Source: Ignavibacteriales bacterium (GTDB lineage Bacteria > Bacteroidota > Ignavibacteria > UBA10030). From it: a stretch of 56,910 nucleotides of DNA. The notes under the pieces were generated by a model. It was not told where the DNA came from. It searched no databases and saw only the letters and a program-made list of their open reading frames with translations. The stretch lies in contig JACPUH010000093.1 in assembly GCA_016192345.1 (NCBI GenBank), positions 1 through 56,910 on the forward strand. The letters run 5' to 3'. Below are positions 8,710-16,322 of this stretch, piece after piece. Position numbers and translations under genes: made by a program. Position 1 is the stretch's first letter. Each line of letters begins with the position of its first letter.

Positions 8710-9063
8710 ATGGCAAAACGAAACGGGCCGGGCAACTACGAGCGGATCTGGGAGACGGTCCGCCACATTCCCCATGGGAAGGTCGCAACCTACGGTGAAA
8801 TTGCCGAACAGAGCGGTTTGCCCGGTCAGCCCCGGCTCGTAGGTTACGCGCTGCATAATTTGCCGGATGGATTGGATGTGCCGTGGCATCGCGTCATCAA
8901 CGCGCAGGGAATGATCTCGCTCCGCAAAAAGACCCGGGGGCATGCCCGCCAGCGGAAACTGCTCGAGGAGGAAGGGGTTGCGTTCCGGAACGACCGCATC
9001 GATTTTGCTTCTTTTGGCTGGCTCCGGTCCCCCAAACCCTCTTTTCGTAAGACCAAACGTTGA
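8710..9063 (+). CDS. atl: Alkyltransferase-like protein (ATL), MGMT fold without active cysteine
   Basis: A 117-residue homologue of O6-alkylguanine-DNA alkyltransferase. The methyl-acceptor motif PCHR is replaced by PWHRV (Trp at residue 59), which defines the ATL subgroup. ATL proteins bind and bend DNA at O6-alkylguanine and flag it for nucleotide excision repair instead of reversing damage themselves. IPHGKVATYGEIA is the conserved helix-turn-helix entry, and the arginine finger region appears near QPRLVGYALHN. Its stop codon overlaps the next gene's TTG start, so the two are translationally coupled. Confidence 0.9.
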   Translation: MAKRNGPGNYERIWETVRHIPHGKVATYGEIAEQSGLPGQPRLVGYALHNLPDGLDVPWHRVINAQGMISLRKKTRGHARQRKLLEEEGVAFRNDRIDFASFGWLRSPKPSFRKTKR

Positions 9064-9560
9064 CCAGGATCGACTATCCTGTGACACCGGCTGTCCGCGT
9101 GTTGCGTGAAAACAGCATCCCGTTTGTTCCTCATACATACACCTACGAAGAGCACGGAGGTACTCAAGCCTCCGCCCTCGCCCTCAACGTTTCCGAACAT
9201 CAAGTCATTAAGACGCTCGTGATGGAGACCGATGGGGGAAAACCGCTCCTGGTGCTGATGCATGGCGATTTTGAAGTATCGACGAACAATTTCGCGCGCG
9301 TTCTCGGCGTGAAAAAAGTCGAACCGGCTTCCCTGGCCCAGGCGCTCAAGCATACCGGGTACCAGTTCGGCGGCACGAGCCCGTTCGGCACGCGGAACCG
9401 GTTGCCAGTCTATGCCGAAAAGACTATATTCGACTTACCGCGTATCTACATCAACGGCGGCAAACGGGGATTTTTGGTGGAGATCATGCCAACCGACCTC
9501 CAGAGCGTTCTCTCCATCGTTGAGGTCGACGTTGCCATCAAGGTATCACCGGGTTCCTGA
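9060..9560 (+). CDS. ybaK: YbaK/EbsC-type aminoacyl-tRNA deacylase
   Basis: A 166-residue single-domain trans-editing enzyme that hydrolyses mischarged tRNA, classically Cys-tRNA(Pro). The protein matches the YbaK fold: TPAVRVLRENSIPFVPHTY at the start, VIKTLVMETDGGKPLLVLM with the catalytic-type Lys, and the glycine loop GGTSPFGTR, followed by IYINGGKRGFLVEI. The start is TTG at 9060, overlapping the stop of the ATL gene, which explains the absence of a separate ribosome-binding site. It acts in the cytoplasm. Substrate specificity among YbaK, ProX-like and Ybak-paralogous groups cannot be fixed by eye. Confidence 0.88.
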   Translation: MTRIDYPVTPAVRVLRENSIPFVPHTYTYEEHGGTQASALALNVSEHQVIKTLVMETDGGKPLLVLMHGDFEVSTNNFARVLGVKKVEPASLAQALKHTGYQFGGTSPFGTRNRLPVYAEKTIFDLPRIYINGGKRGFLVEIMPTDLQSVLSIVEVDVAIKVSPGS

Positions 9561-9613
9561 AGCCGCGGGGATGAAGATGCTGAGAAGCTTTCAACCACGA
9601 AGGAAGAACAGTC

Positions 9614-11008
9614 ATGGGGACACGCAGGGAGAAGGATTCGCTCGGTGAGAGGGAGATTCCCGAAGATGCCTATTACGGCATCCAGACCCTCCGCGCACTC
9701 GAGAACTTTCCGATCAGCGGCCTGAAGCCGAAGCCGGCCTATATCGAAGCCACGATCCACATCAAGCGCGCAGCCGCGATCGTCAACGAGGACCTGGGAT
9801 TGCTCGATTCCCCGAAGGCCGATGCGATCGTCCGCGCAGCGGATGAAGTATTGGCGGGAAAACTGCGCGAGTGGTTCGTCGTCGATGTCTACCAGGCGGG
9901 GGCCGGTACCTCCCATAACATGAACTGCAACGAAGTCCTTGCCAACCGTGCCGTCGAGCTCATGGGAGGCAAGAAGGGGGAGTACACGCGCATCAGTCCC
10001 AACGATCATGTGAACATGGCGCAATCGACGAACGATGTCTGCCCGAGCGCCATCCGTATCGGGGCCTTGATCGAGATACGAACCCTCCTGCCGATCCTGG
10101 AGAATCTGGAACGAACCTTCTTGAAGAAAGGGAAGGAATTCGACAAGGTCGTCAAGTCGGGCCGGACGCATCTCATGGATGCGACGCCTGTACGGCTGGG
10201 GCAGGAATTTACCGCCTATGGCGTCAACATCCGAAAACACCGGGAATCGATCGGTCATGCGGCAGAGGCATGCAGGGAGTTGGGGATTGGAGGGACGGCA
10301 ACGGGCACCGGGCTCAACGCTCACCCTGAGTACCGGTCCCGGATGATCCAACAATTGAAGAAACAACTCGGCATGGAGTTTGTCATGGCGGAGGATACCT
10401 TTGAAGCCATGCAGAGCCTCAGGCCGTTTGTGGAGCTCTCGGGGGCACTTCGCAACTTCGCGCAAGACCTCTCCCGCATTTCGAACGACATCCGGCTCAT
10501 GGGGTCCGGTCCCACCACGGGATTGGCGGAGATTAACCTCCCTGCCGTGCAACCCGGTTCTTCAATCATGCCGGGCAAGGTCAATCCTTCCATGGCGGAG
10601 ATGGTGAACCAGGTTTGTTTTCAGGTGATCGGGTGCGACACCACGATCCTCCTCTCCGCACAGGCTGGACAACTTGAGCTCAACGTGATGATGCCGGTGG
10701 TGGCATTCAACCTGCTTCATGCGATCGGGATCCTGAGAAATGCCGTCGATGTCTATATCCGGTTCTGCCTGGACGGACTTTCTGCCAATGAGGATCGTTG
10801 CCAGACGTATGCAGAAAACAGCACGAGCATCGTGACTGTCTTGAATCCCCACATCGGGTACCTCGCGGCCGCGGAAATTGTCAAAGAGTCTCTCCGCTCG
10901 GGTACATCGATCCGTCAACTCGTCCTCGAAAAGGGCTTGCTGACGGAGGAAGAGTTGGGAAGGATCTTCGATCTGAGGGGGATGACCGAGCCGGGGATCC
11001 ACAAGTAA
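9614..11008 (+). CDS. aspA: Aspartate ammonia-lyase (aspartase)
   Basis: Converts L-aspartate to fumarate and ammonia; a cytoplasmic tetramer of the fumarase/aspartase superfamily. The 464-residue length is typical. The signature GSSIMPGKVNP loop begins at residue 315, followed by EMVNQVCFQVIG, which is the aspartase rather than fumarase C wording. TSHNMNCNEVLANRA and NDVCPSA form the other active-site regions, and SGRTHLMDATP is the third. GAAGGA precedes the ATG. It probably supplies fumarate to the iron-sulfur fumarase at 7149-8672. High confidence in the family; aspartase over fumarase C is well supported by motifs. Confidence 0.92.
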   Translation: MGTRREKDSLGEREIPEDAYYGIQTLRALENFPISGLKPKPAYIEATIHIKRAAAIVNEDLGLLDSPKADAIVRAADEVLAGKLREWFVVDVYQAGAGTSHNMNCNEVLANRAVELMGGKKGEYTRISPNDHVNMAQSTNDVCPSAIRIGALIEIRTLLPILENLERTFLKKGKEFDKVVKSGRTHLMDATPVRLGQEFTAYGVNIRKHRESIGHAAEACRELGIGGTATGTGLNAHPEYRSRMIQQLKKQLGMEFVMAEDTFEAMQSLRPFVELSGALRNFAQDLSRISNDIRLMGSGPTTGLAEINLPAVQPGSSIMPGKVNPSMAEMVNQVCFQVIGCDTTILLSAQAGQLELNVMMPVVAFNLLHAIGILRNAVDVYIRFCLDGLSANEDRCQTYAENSTSIVTVLNPHIGYLAAAEIVKESLRSGTSIRQLVLEKGLLTEEELGRIFDLRGMTEPGIHK

Positions 11009-11075
11009 TGGGGTGTCGAAGAGAGGTTTTGGCATCAATTGTGGTAGAAACGCGGAACGTCGGGAGGAGGTTGGC

Positions 11076-12248
11076 ATGAGATTCATGGTCGCTCTTGGGT
11101 TGATGATGATCCTCCTGGCTACGGCTCTTCTCGCGCAATCTCTGGTCAAGGGGATGCTTGCCGGGAGGGTGCTTGATGACTCGACGGGCTTTCCCATCTC
11201 CAATGTCAACGTCTTTCTTTCCGGGACCAGCCTGGGGACCACGACCGACGGAAAGGGGGAATTCATTCTTCGGGCCATTCCCCCGGGGACCTATGAGCTG
11301 GTGACTTCTTTTGTAGGGTATCAGGTCGATGTCCGACCGGTACGGGTGAACCGGGCTGCCGAGGGTCCGGAAGTGATACGGTTGAAACCCATGGTGTACG
11401 ATCTCCCGATGGTTGAGATCAGCGCTCCGGATCCTGAGGAGTGGAGGGAAAATCTTAAGACATTTACGGAACTTCTGCTCGGGTATTCGGCAAACGCCTC
11501 CTCTTGTACTATTCTCAATCCTCACGTTGTCGATTTTGCCGTCGATCCAAAGACCGGTGCGTTTACGGCGAAAGCCGGGCAACCGCTCATAATCGAAAAC
11601 AAGGCTCTTGGATACCGGATCGAATACGTGTTGAGGCAGTTCGAATTGAAAGAGACGATCCTCAACTATAACGGGCACCCGAAGTTCGTCGATCTTGAGG
11701 CGTCGGACGAGGAACAACTCGCGAGATGGAAGCTGAACCGGTGGAAAGCCTACCGGGGCTCCCTGCAACATCTTCTTGCCTCCATGGCGCAACGCACCAT
11801 CCGGCGGGAGGGATTCCTGCTGCAACTTACCAAGGAGATGAGTCTCGCCCGATCGGGGGTTCCGCGGAAGCCTGTCGGCCCCGACGATATCCTGGTGCCG
11901 ACGCCCATGCCCTTCGAGCAGCGCCTCTCCTTCCCGGATTACCTGGAGGTGCGGTTCCTGCGCGAGCCTGCCGAACGGGCGTTCGCCCGGTTTCTTGGAG
12001 TCGAGAGAGTCTCCACCACGACCCGATTTTCCGGGGGTGAGGTCAATTATCAGACAAATCTGAGCGATGCCGCGGAGATGCAGATCTCATGGCTGAGGCT
12101 GAATGTATTCTCCACGACGATCACATCCAACGGGGCCATGGCTGATCCGCGGGCCATTACGACGTACGGGTATCTTTCCTATGAACGGCTCGCCGAGATG
12201 CTGCCGCTCGATTTCACTTCCACGACGAAAGAAGCGCACCTCCAATGA
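11076..12248 (+). CDS. Exported protein with carboxypeptidase-like regulatory domain
   Basis: A 390-residue exported protein. Signal peptide at residues 1-20 (VALGLMMILLATALLAQ). Residues 27-105 are a CarboxypepD_reg/Cna-B-like beta-sandwich (GRVLDDSTGFPISNVNVFL ... DGKGEFILRAIPPGTYEL) like the N-terminal domain of SusC-type proteins, but no TonB plug or barrel follows. The rest (residues 120-390) is a beta-rich module with a YRIEYVLRQFE stretch found in many uncharacterised Bacteroidota envelope proteins. The ATG at 11076 is preferred over 11013 because GGAGGAGG lies just before it and the signal peptide starts cleanly. It overlaps the next gene by ATGA. Function unknown. Confidence 0.72.
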   Translation: MRFMVALGLMMILLATALLAQSLVKGMLAGRVLDDSTGFPISNVNVFLSGTSLGTTTDGKGEFILRAIPPGTYELVTSFVGYQVDVRPVRVNRAAEGPEVIRLKPMVYDLPMVEISAPDPEEWRENLKTFTELLLGYSANASSCTILNPHVVDFAVDPKTGAFTAKAGQPLIIENKALGYRIEYVLRQFELKETILNYNGHPKFVDLEASDEEQLARWKLNRWKAYRGSLQHLLASMAQRTIRREGFLLQLTKEMSLARSGVPRKPVGPDDILVPTPMPFEQRLSFPDYLEVRFLREPAERAFARFLGVERVSTTTRFSGGEVNYQTNLSDAAEMQISWLRLNVFSTTITSNGAMADPRAITTYGYLSYERLAEMLPLDFTSTTKEAHLQ

Positions 12249-13057
12249 CCCTTTCGCTTTTTCGCCACCTCTGGGGTGTCACCGATCCCTGGGAGACCGT
12301 CTTTCCGAAAATCAAAGAGAAGGGGTACCACGGGATTGAATGTCCTGTCCCTGAAGCTTCTGCCCATGACCGGTTCCGTGCATTGCTACAACAGTACGGC
12401 TTCCGGTATATTGCCCAGATCTTCACTGAAGGGAAGACTCTAGCAGAGCACCTGGCATCCTACCGGCGGCAGCTTGAAGGGGCTGTGGCTTTCGAGCCTG
12501 TGCTGGTAAATTGCCACGGAGGGAGGGATTCGTTCAGCGATATGGAGGCGGAAGCCTTTATGGGTGAGGCGCTGGAGTTTGAGCGGTCTCTGGGGGTTCG
12601 CGTCGCGCACGAAACGCATCGTGGCCGTATCCTGTATAATCCCTGGGTCACCGACCGGCTCCTGGCGAAGTTCGGCGACCTGAAGTTGTGCTGCGATTAT
12701 AGTCATTGGGTCTGTGTCTGTGAGCGTCTGCTGGACGATGTTCCGGAAATCCTCCAGCGGTGTGCCCGGCACGCCATTCACATTCATGCCCGCGTAGGGT
12801 ACGAAGAGGGTCCACAGGTTCCCGATCCGCGCGCACCGGAATATCGACGGCACCTCGAGGCACATGAGGGGTGGTGGAGAATGGTGTGGGATGCCCAGAA
12901 GCAGCGGGGGGTGAAGGAGTCAACGCTTACACCGGAGTTCGGCCCCCCCGACTACATGCACACGCTTCCTTATACTTCTGCCCCGGTGGCCGATCTTTGG
13001 CAAATATGCGACTGGCAGGCCAAGCGGCAAATGGATAATTTCGCAGGTATGACCTGA
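12245..13057 (+). CDS. Xylose-isomerase-like TIM-barrel protein
   Basis: A 270-residue cytoplasmic protein with sugar-phosphate isomerase/epimerase (AP endonuclease 2) fold features: FPKIKEKGYHGIECPVPEA at the first strand-helix, the NCHGGRDSF segment, VAHETHRGRILYNPW with the metal-ligand-type Glu and His, CDYSHW and HIHARVGY. These are the usual positions of metal ligands in the family. Substrate cannot be inferred. Its ATG overlaps the stop of the preceding exported protein (ATGA), suggesting coupled translation, though the two share no obvious pathway. Confidence 0.75.
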   Translation: MTLSLFRHLWGVTDPWETVFPKIKEKGYHGIECPVPEASAHDRFRALLQQYGFRYIAQIFTEGKTLAEHLASYRRQLEGAVAFEPVLVNCHGGRDSFSDMEAEAFMGEALEFERSLGVRVAHETHRGRILYNPWVTDRLLAKFGDLKLCCDYSHWVCVCERLLDDVPEILQRCARHAIHIHARVGYEEGPQVPDPRAPEYRRHLEAHEGWWRMVWDAQKQRGVKESTLTPEFGPPDYMHTLPYTSAPVADLWQICDWQAKRQMDNFAGMT

Positions 13058-13068
13058 TATGTGTCGGA

Positions 13069-13098
13069 TTGAACTTTTTCCCCCTCCCACCGTAAGCT
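13069..13098 (+). promoter_or_regulatory. Possible weak promoter for the SpoIIE-type phosphatase
   Basis: TTGAAC (13069-13074), 18-base pyrimidine-rich spacer, TAAGCT (13093-13098). The -10 box matches poorly. Confidence 0.3.
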
Positions 13099-13149
13099 GT
13101 TCAGGCCTCGTTTCCACGTTCTTCCGAATCAAAAAGGTGTACTGTTCCA

Positions 13150-14316
13150 ATGATTAAAAGAACATCGAAGTCCATTAGGGATTTCTACGATGTGTTTACC
13201 ACCGGTCTCAGCGTCAAGGAGATCGAAAGGCTTGTCAATGTCGAAGCGAAGGGTTCGTACGAATTCTACCTACGCAACGTCAAGCCGGAAGCCCAGCAAA
13301 AGAACAGCGTCAAACGGTTCCTGGTATTCTGCTGGAATATGTTCCTCGCATTTCTGCTTAAGCTCACGCCGGCCCGCCGTCTCTTCTACGCGATCGCTGT
13401 CTTTTGTTTATTATACGCCTGGTTGTACGCCGATTTGGGCTATGCGGTGCTCGGGTTTGTCATTGTGAATTTTCTTCTTGCCCTTGAAGTCGCCGACAGA
13501 ATGATTACGAAGGACGAACTTGATCTGGCGCGGGAAATCCAGTTAAGCCTCCTTCCCGGGAAACTCTCTTCGCCGGAGGGGTATGACCTTGCTGCTCACA
13601 GCGAAGTGGCAAAGAATGTCGGTGGAGATTATTATGATCTCATCGCGCTTGCCGATGGAAGCTCGCTGGTGGTGATCGGCGATGTGTCGGGAAAAGGGAT
13701 CTCCGCTGCGTTGTATACGGTGAAGGTTCAGACCGCGCTCCAGCTTATCGCCAAGGACTCAAGCGATCCGAAGGAATTGCTGGTTCGGTTGAACCGGCAT
13801 CTCTACGGACAATTGAAGAAAAATTATTTTCTCACCATCGCCGTCGTTCAACTCTATCCCGATGGACGGTTCCGCTACTGCCGGGCGGGGCACACCCCCG
13901 CGATTTTCTTTGAATCAGCAGAACCGCGCTGGACCAGGCTTCAGCCCGGAGGGGCGGCTCTCGGATTGGCCCCTTCCGGTGTACAGACGGAGGTTATGCC
14001 GGACTTTGCCGGTGCGAACGGCGCCAATGGCGACCATCATTACGAGGCCATGGTGGATATCCATGAAGGAAGCATGAGGGAAGGAGACGTCCTGTTCCTC
14101 TACACCGATGGTGTTATCGAAGGGGTGAACTCCGGTCAGCAGGAGTTCGGCGAACAGCGCGTTGGGGAGATCGTATCGCGTAATGCCAACGTTTCCGCGG
14201 GAGGGATCAAGACGATCATGATGCGGGAGCTCTCAGCGTTCAGGGCGGAGGCGGAACTGCGGGACGACACGACGTTCTTTGTGATCAAGCGGGTTGGGGA
14301 GCCTTCGACAGAGTGA
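13150..14316 (+). CDS. Membrane-anchored SpoIIE/RsbU-type PP2C phosphatase
   Basis: A 388-residue serine phosphatase. Residues 50-115 contain two or three hydrophobic segments (FLVFCWNMFLAFLLKL, FYAIAVFCLLYAWLY, AVLGFVIVNFLLALEVA), followed by a short signalling helix (DELDLAREIQLSLLPG) and a complete PP2C/SpoIIE domain. Metal-binding aspartates are visible in VGGDYYDL, IGDVSGKGISAAL, LYTDGVIEGV and LRDDTTFFVI. RsbU-like proteins dephosphorylate anti-anti-sigma factors in partner-switching pathways. No anti-sigma kinase or STAS gene is nearby, so the partner is unknown. Confidence 0.87.
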   Translation: MIKRTSKSIRDFYDVFTTGLSVKEIERLVNVEAKGSYEFYLRNVKPEAQQKNSVKRFLVFCWNMFLAFLLKLTPARRLFYAIAVFCLLYAWLYADLGYAVLGFVIVNFLLALEVADRMITKDELDLAREIQLSLLPGKLSSPEGYDLAAHSEVAKNVGGDYYDLIALADGSSLVVIGDVSGKGISAALYTVKVQTALQLIAKDSSDPKELLVRLNRHLYGQLKKNYFLTIAVVQLYPDGRFRYCRAGHTPAIFFESAEPRWTRLQPGGAALGLAPSGVQTEVMPDFAGANGANGDHHYEAMVDIHEGSMREGDVLFLYTDGVIEGVNSGQQEFGEQRVGEIVSRNANVSAGGIKTIMMRELSAFRAEAELRDDTTFFVIKRVGEPSTE

Positions 14317-14380
14317 CTTGCGTACCATCAAGGACCTCCTGCCGACGGGTTTGAAGTTTTAGGATTTGAAAGGAACCATC

Positions 14381-15382
14381 ATGCACATAATCTCCGCGGT
14401 AACCCTCCTTGCTCTTGTCTCCCTCTTTCAAGGGAAGGATGGCCCAGCGTTTGAAATTCCCCGAACCACCGGATTGCATTGGTTCAAGGGGAACACCCAT
14501 ACGCACACCACAATGAGTGACGGAGATTCTGCTCCTGAGGAAGTCGCCCGATGGTACAAAGAGAAGGGATATCGCTTTCTTGTTCTCTCCGATCACAATG
14601 TTTTTCCTGACCCAGCGACGCTTTCGAGCCTTGTCGATTCTTCCTTCCAGTTGATCCCGGGGGAGGAATTGACATCAAGCTTCCGGAAAAAGCCTGTCCA
14701 TGTCAATGGGCTGAACATTCCCCATGTGTTAGCCCCACAAATCGACACGACGCTGCTTGGAACGATTCAGAAGAATGTTGACGAAGTCAGAAACGTGAAG
14801 GGGGCCCCTCACATCAACCACCCGAACTTCGGATGGGCAATTGACCAATTCACATTGCTGAAGGTGAAAAATAACAACCTACTGGAAATTTTCAATGGAC
14901 ATCCGCTGGTCCACAATGTTGGGGGAGGCGGAACGCCGGGCCTGGAGGAGGTTTGGGACTTTCTTTTGACTTCCGGGATGAGGATCTATGGGATTGCGGT
15001 CGATGATGCACACCATTTCAAAGGTGAGTTCGGACCTGCCCGGTCGAATCCGGGAAAGGGGTGGGTGGTCGTCCGTGCCCGTTCACTGAATGCCCAAGAG
15101 ATCATCGATAACCTCGAAGCGGGATTGTTCTATGCCAGCACGGGGGTTGATTTGGAGGATGTGATTGTCGAGCCGGACAGGATCGAGGTGCGAATCAGGC
15201 AGCGATCGAATTTCAAATATCGGACGGAGTTCATCGGGGCGGGAGGCAAGGTGCTGTCGCAATCGATGGAAAACACCGCAGTGTACCATCGAAAGGGGGA
15301 TGAACAGTACGTCCGCGCGAAGGTCTTCGATTCTGGAGGGGGTGTGGCGTGGGTGCAACCGGTCTTTATCCGTAAGAACTGA
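14381..15382 (+). CDS. Exported PHP-domain metal-dependent phosphoesterase-like protein
   Basis: A 333-residue protein with a short hydrophobic N-terminus (residues 3-16) and a PHP domain. The first metal motif is GNTHTHTTMSDGD, followed by FLVLSDHN, IPGEELTS and NHPNFGWA, consistent with the multinuclear metal site of PHP hydrolases. The C-terminal 80 residues are beta-rich (IVEPDRIEVRI). GAAAGGA before the ATG at 14381 supports this start over the TTG at 14366. PHP domains hydrolyse phosphoesters in histidinol phosphate, DNA polymerase proofreading and other settings; this exported version has no assigned substrate. An intrinsic terminator follows immediately. Confidence 0.82.
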   Translation: MHIISAVTLLALVSLFQGKDGPAFEIPRTTGLHWFKGNTHTHTTMSDGDSAPEEVARWYKEKGYRFLVLSDHNVFPDPATLSSLVDSSFQLIPGEELTSSFRKKPVHVNGLNIPHVLAPQIDTTLLGTIQKNVDEVRNVKGAPHINHPNFGWAIDQFTLLKVKNNNLLEIFNGHPLVHNVGGGGTPGLEEVWDFLLTSGMRIYGIAVDDAHHFKGEFGPARSNPGKGWVVVRARSLNAQEIIDNLEAGLFYASTGVDLEDVIVEPDRIEVRIRQRSNFKYRTEFIGAGGKVLSQSMENTAVYHRKGDEQYVRAKVFDSGGGVAWVQPVFIRKN

Positions 15383-15386
15383 ACAA

Positions 15387-15421
15387 GGAAGGCGGCATGC
15401 AGCACAGCCGCCTTCCTGTTT
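15387..15421 (+). terminator. Intrinsic terminator after the PHP gene
   Basis: Perfect 10-bp stem GGAAGGCGGC (15387-15396) / GCCGCCTTCC (15407-15416), 10-base loop, then TGTTTG. It can also serve the opposing small gene that ends at 15442. Confidence 0.75.
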
Positions 15422-15441
15422 GCTATACGTGTCGGGAGAGC

Positions 15442-15612
15442 TTAGTGGAACGAATGCCCACCCCTGACGCGGCCCGCGCTCATGGCTTTAAGGAGACTGA
15501 GCTGGCCGCGCCGTTGTTTCTGTTGAAGCCCGCGTTTCTCTTTGCGGTCGAGCTTCCGGAGAAGCGATGGTGAAGGTGTGGCGTTGGGCTTGTACGATGT
15601 GTCTTGTTTCAT
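15442..15612 (-). CDS. Small basic protein, 56 residues, unknown
   Basis: A short reverse-strand gene: start ATG at 15612 with a perfect AGGAGG 5 bases upstream, and a well-formed promoter (15670-15698) about 50 bases further up. The product is Lys/Arg-rich (RKLDRKEKRGLQQKQRR), with a Gly/His-containing tail, pI clearly high, no membrane segment and no cysteine. The composition fits a nucleic-acid or ribosome-associated small protein, but no family was recognised. It ends opposite the terminator of the PHP gene. The longer in-frame extension to 15933 runs antisense through the tRNA and is an artefact. Confidence 0.6.
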   Translation of the reverse strand: MKQDTSYKPNATPSPSLLRKLDRKEKRGLQQKQRRGQLSLLKAMSAGRVRGGHSFH

Positions 15613-15669
15613 CCGTACCTCCTGAAGTATTGTGGCAGGATGGAGCATGGGGAGGAGGGGCTCTGACCG

Positions 15670-15698
15670 ATGGTACGAGACCTTTTCGATTTTGTCAA
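15670..15698 (-). promoter_or_regulatory. Sigma-70-type promoter for the 56-residue gene
   Basis: On the minus strand: TTGACA (15698-15693), 17-base spacer, TACCAT (15675-15670). The -35 is a perfect consensus. Predicted start of transcription lies roughly 50 bases before the ATG. Confidence 0.65.
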
Positions 15699-15794
15699 GC
15701 AGGGAAATACTTATTGCCCGATGGGCCCTTTTTTTGTATATTGGGACGTCATTTGGGGAATGTGACGGGGCAGTCTCTATAACTTTTCTTCCAA

Positions 15795-15866
15795 GCTGGC
15801 GTAGCTCAGCGGTAGAGCAGCGGTTTCGTAAACCGCAGGTCATCGGTTCAAATCCGATCGCCAGCT
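15795..15866 (+). tRNA. tRNA-Thr (anticodon CGT)
   Basis: Complete cloverleaf of 72 bases. Acceptor stem GCTGGCG pairs with CGCCAGC, the D-arm holds AGCGGTAGA, the anticodon stem is GCGGT/ACCGC around loop TTCGTAA (anticodon CGT, reading ACG), and the T-arm is ATCGG TTCAAAT CCGAT. The discriminator base is T, and CCA is not encoded. TATAAC at 15778-15783 could be its -10 box. Confidence 0.95.
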
Positions 15867-15894
15867 CAACAACGACCCAAGGGGGAATGCTCCA

Positions 15895-15957
15895 GTGCCG
15901 GAGATCAGTCGTTTCTACGGAATTATCATTCAATGGAACACCCCATCTATCGTGTAA
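15895..15957 (+). pseudogene. N-terminal remnant of a DUF4160 gene
   Basis: A GTG at 15895 with AAGGGGG upstream opens a 20-codon frame reading MPEISRFYGIIIQW, the canonical first residues of DUF4160 proteins, then six unrelated codons and a TAA at 15955. The rest of the roughly 80-residue protein is missing. DUF4160 genes usually sit directly upstream of DUF2442 genes, exactly the position here, and the frame now runs into the start of the DUF2442 gene. An internal deletion that removed the DUF4160 body is the simplest explanation. Confidence 0.65.
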
Positions 15958-16229
15958 CGGACTTTCAAGTCGTCGGCCCCCATAGGCTGACGGTTTGGTT
16001 CAATGACGGGCATTCACAGACGATTAATTTCGAACCCATGCTCGTGGGGGATGTTTTTGGCCCACTTCAGGACCTCTCGGTCTTTAACAATGTGAAAATC
16101 GATCCGGAAGTTCACACCTTGGTATGGCCGAACGGTGCGGACTTTGACCCGGCGACACTTCACGACTGGCCGGATCACGAAGCCGAATTGCGGGGGCGAG
16201 CGCAAAGCTGGGAAGCAATGCGAACCTGA
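15933..16229 (+). CDS. DUF2442 domain protein
   Basis: A 98-residue single-domain protein of the DUF2442 (NE0471-like) family: YRVTDFQVVGPHRLTVWFNDG, the F-P-M-L central segment and the ending DFDPATLHDWP are the family marks. DUF2442 partners DUF4160 in a two-gene arrangement often discussed as toxin-antitoxin-like but not proven. Here the partner survives only as a 20-codon stub overlapping this start, so the protein is an orphan. No ribosome-binding site precedes the ATG; translation may depend on the stub. An intrinsic terminator follows. Confidence 0.85.
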   Translation: MEHPIYRVTDFQVVGPHRLTVWFNDGHSQTINFEPMLVGDVFGPLQDLSVFNNVKIDPEVHTLVWPNGADFDPATLHDWPDHEAELRGRAQSWEAMRT

Positions 16230-16277
16230 GCTTTCCTCGGTTTAGCCAACTCACTCGGCTATTTAATTCATCAAAAC

Positions 16278-16301
16278 AAATCCGCGCAGAGCGGATTTTT
16301 T
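16278..16301 (+). terminator. Intrinsic terminator after DUF2442
   Basis: Stem AAATCCGC/GCGGATTT with a 5-base GCAGA loop, running directly into a T-rich stretch ending at 16301. Confidence 0.7.
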
Positions 16302-16322
16302 ATTGAAAACGAGGATTGAAGC

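Noticed and set aside
15613..15933. Reverse-strand frame reading GFEPMTCGLRNRCSTAELR
   Set aside because: It is antisense to tRNA-Thr and is a well-known false protein produced by tRNA genes; only the downstream part from 15612 has its own start signals.
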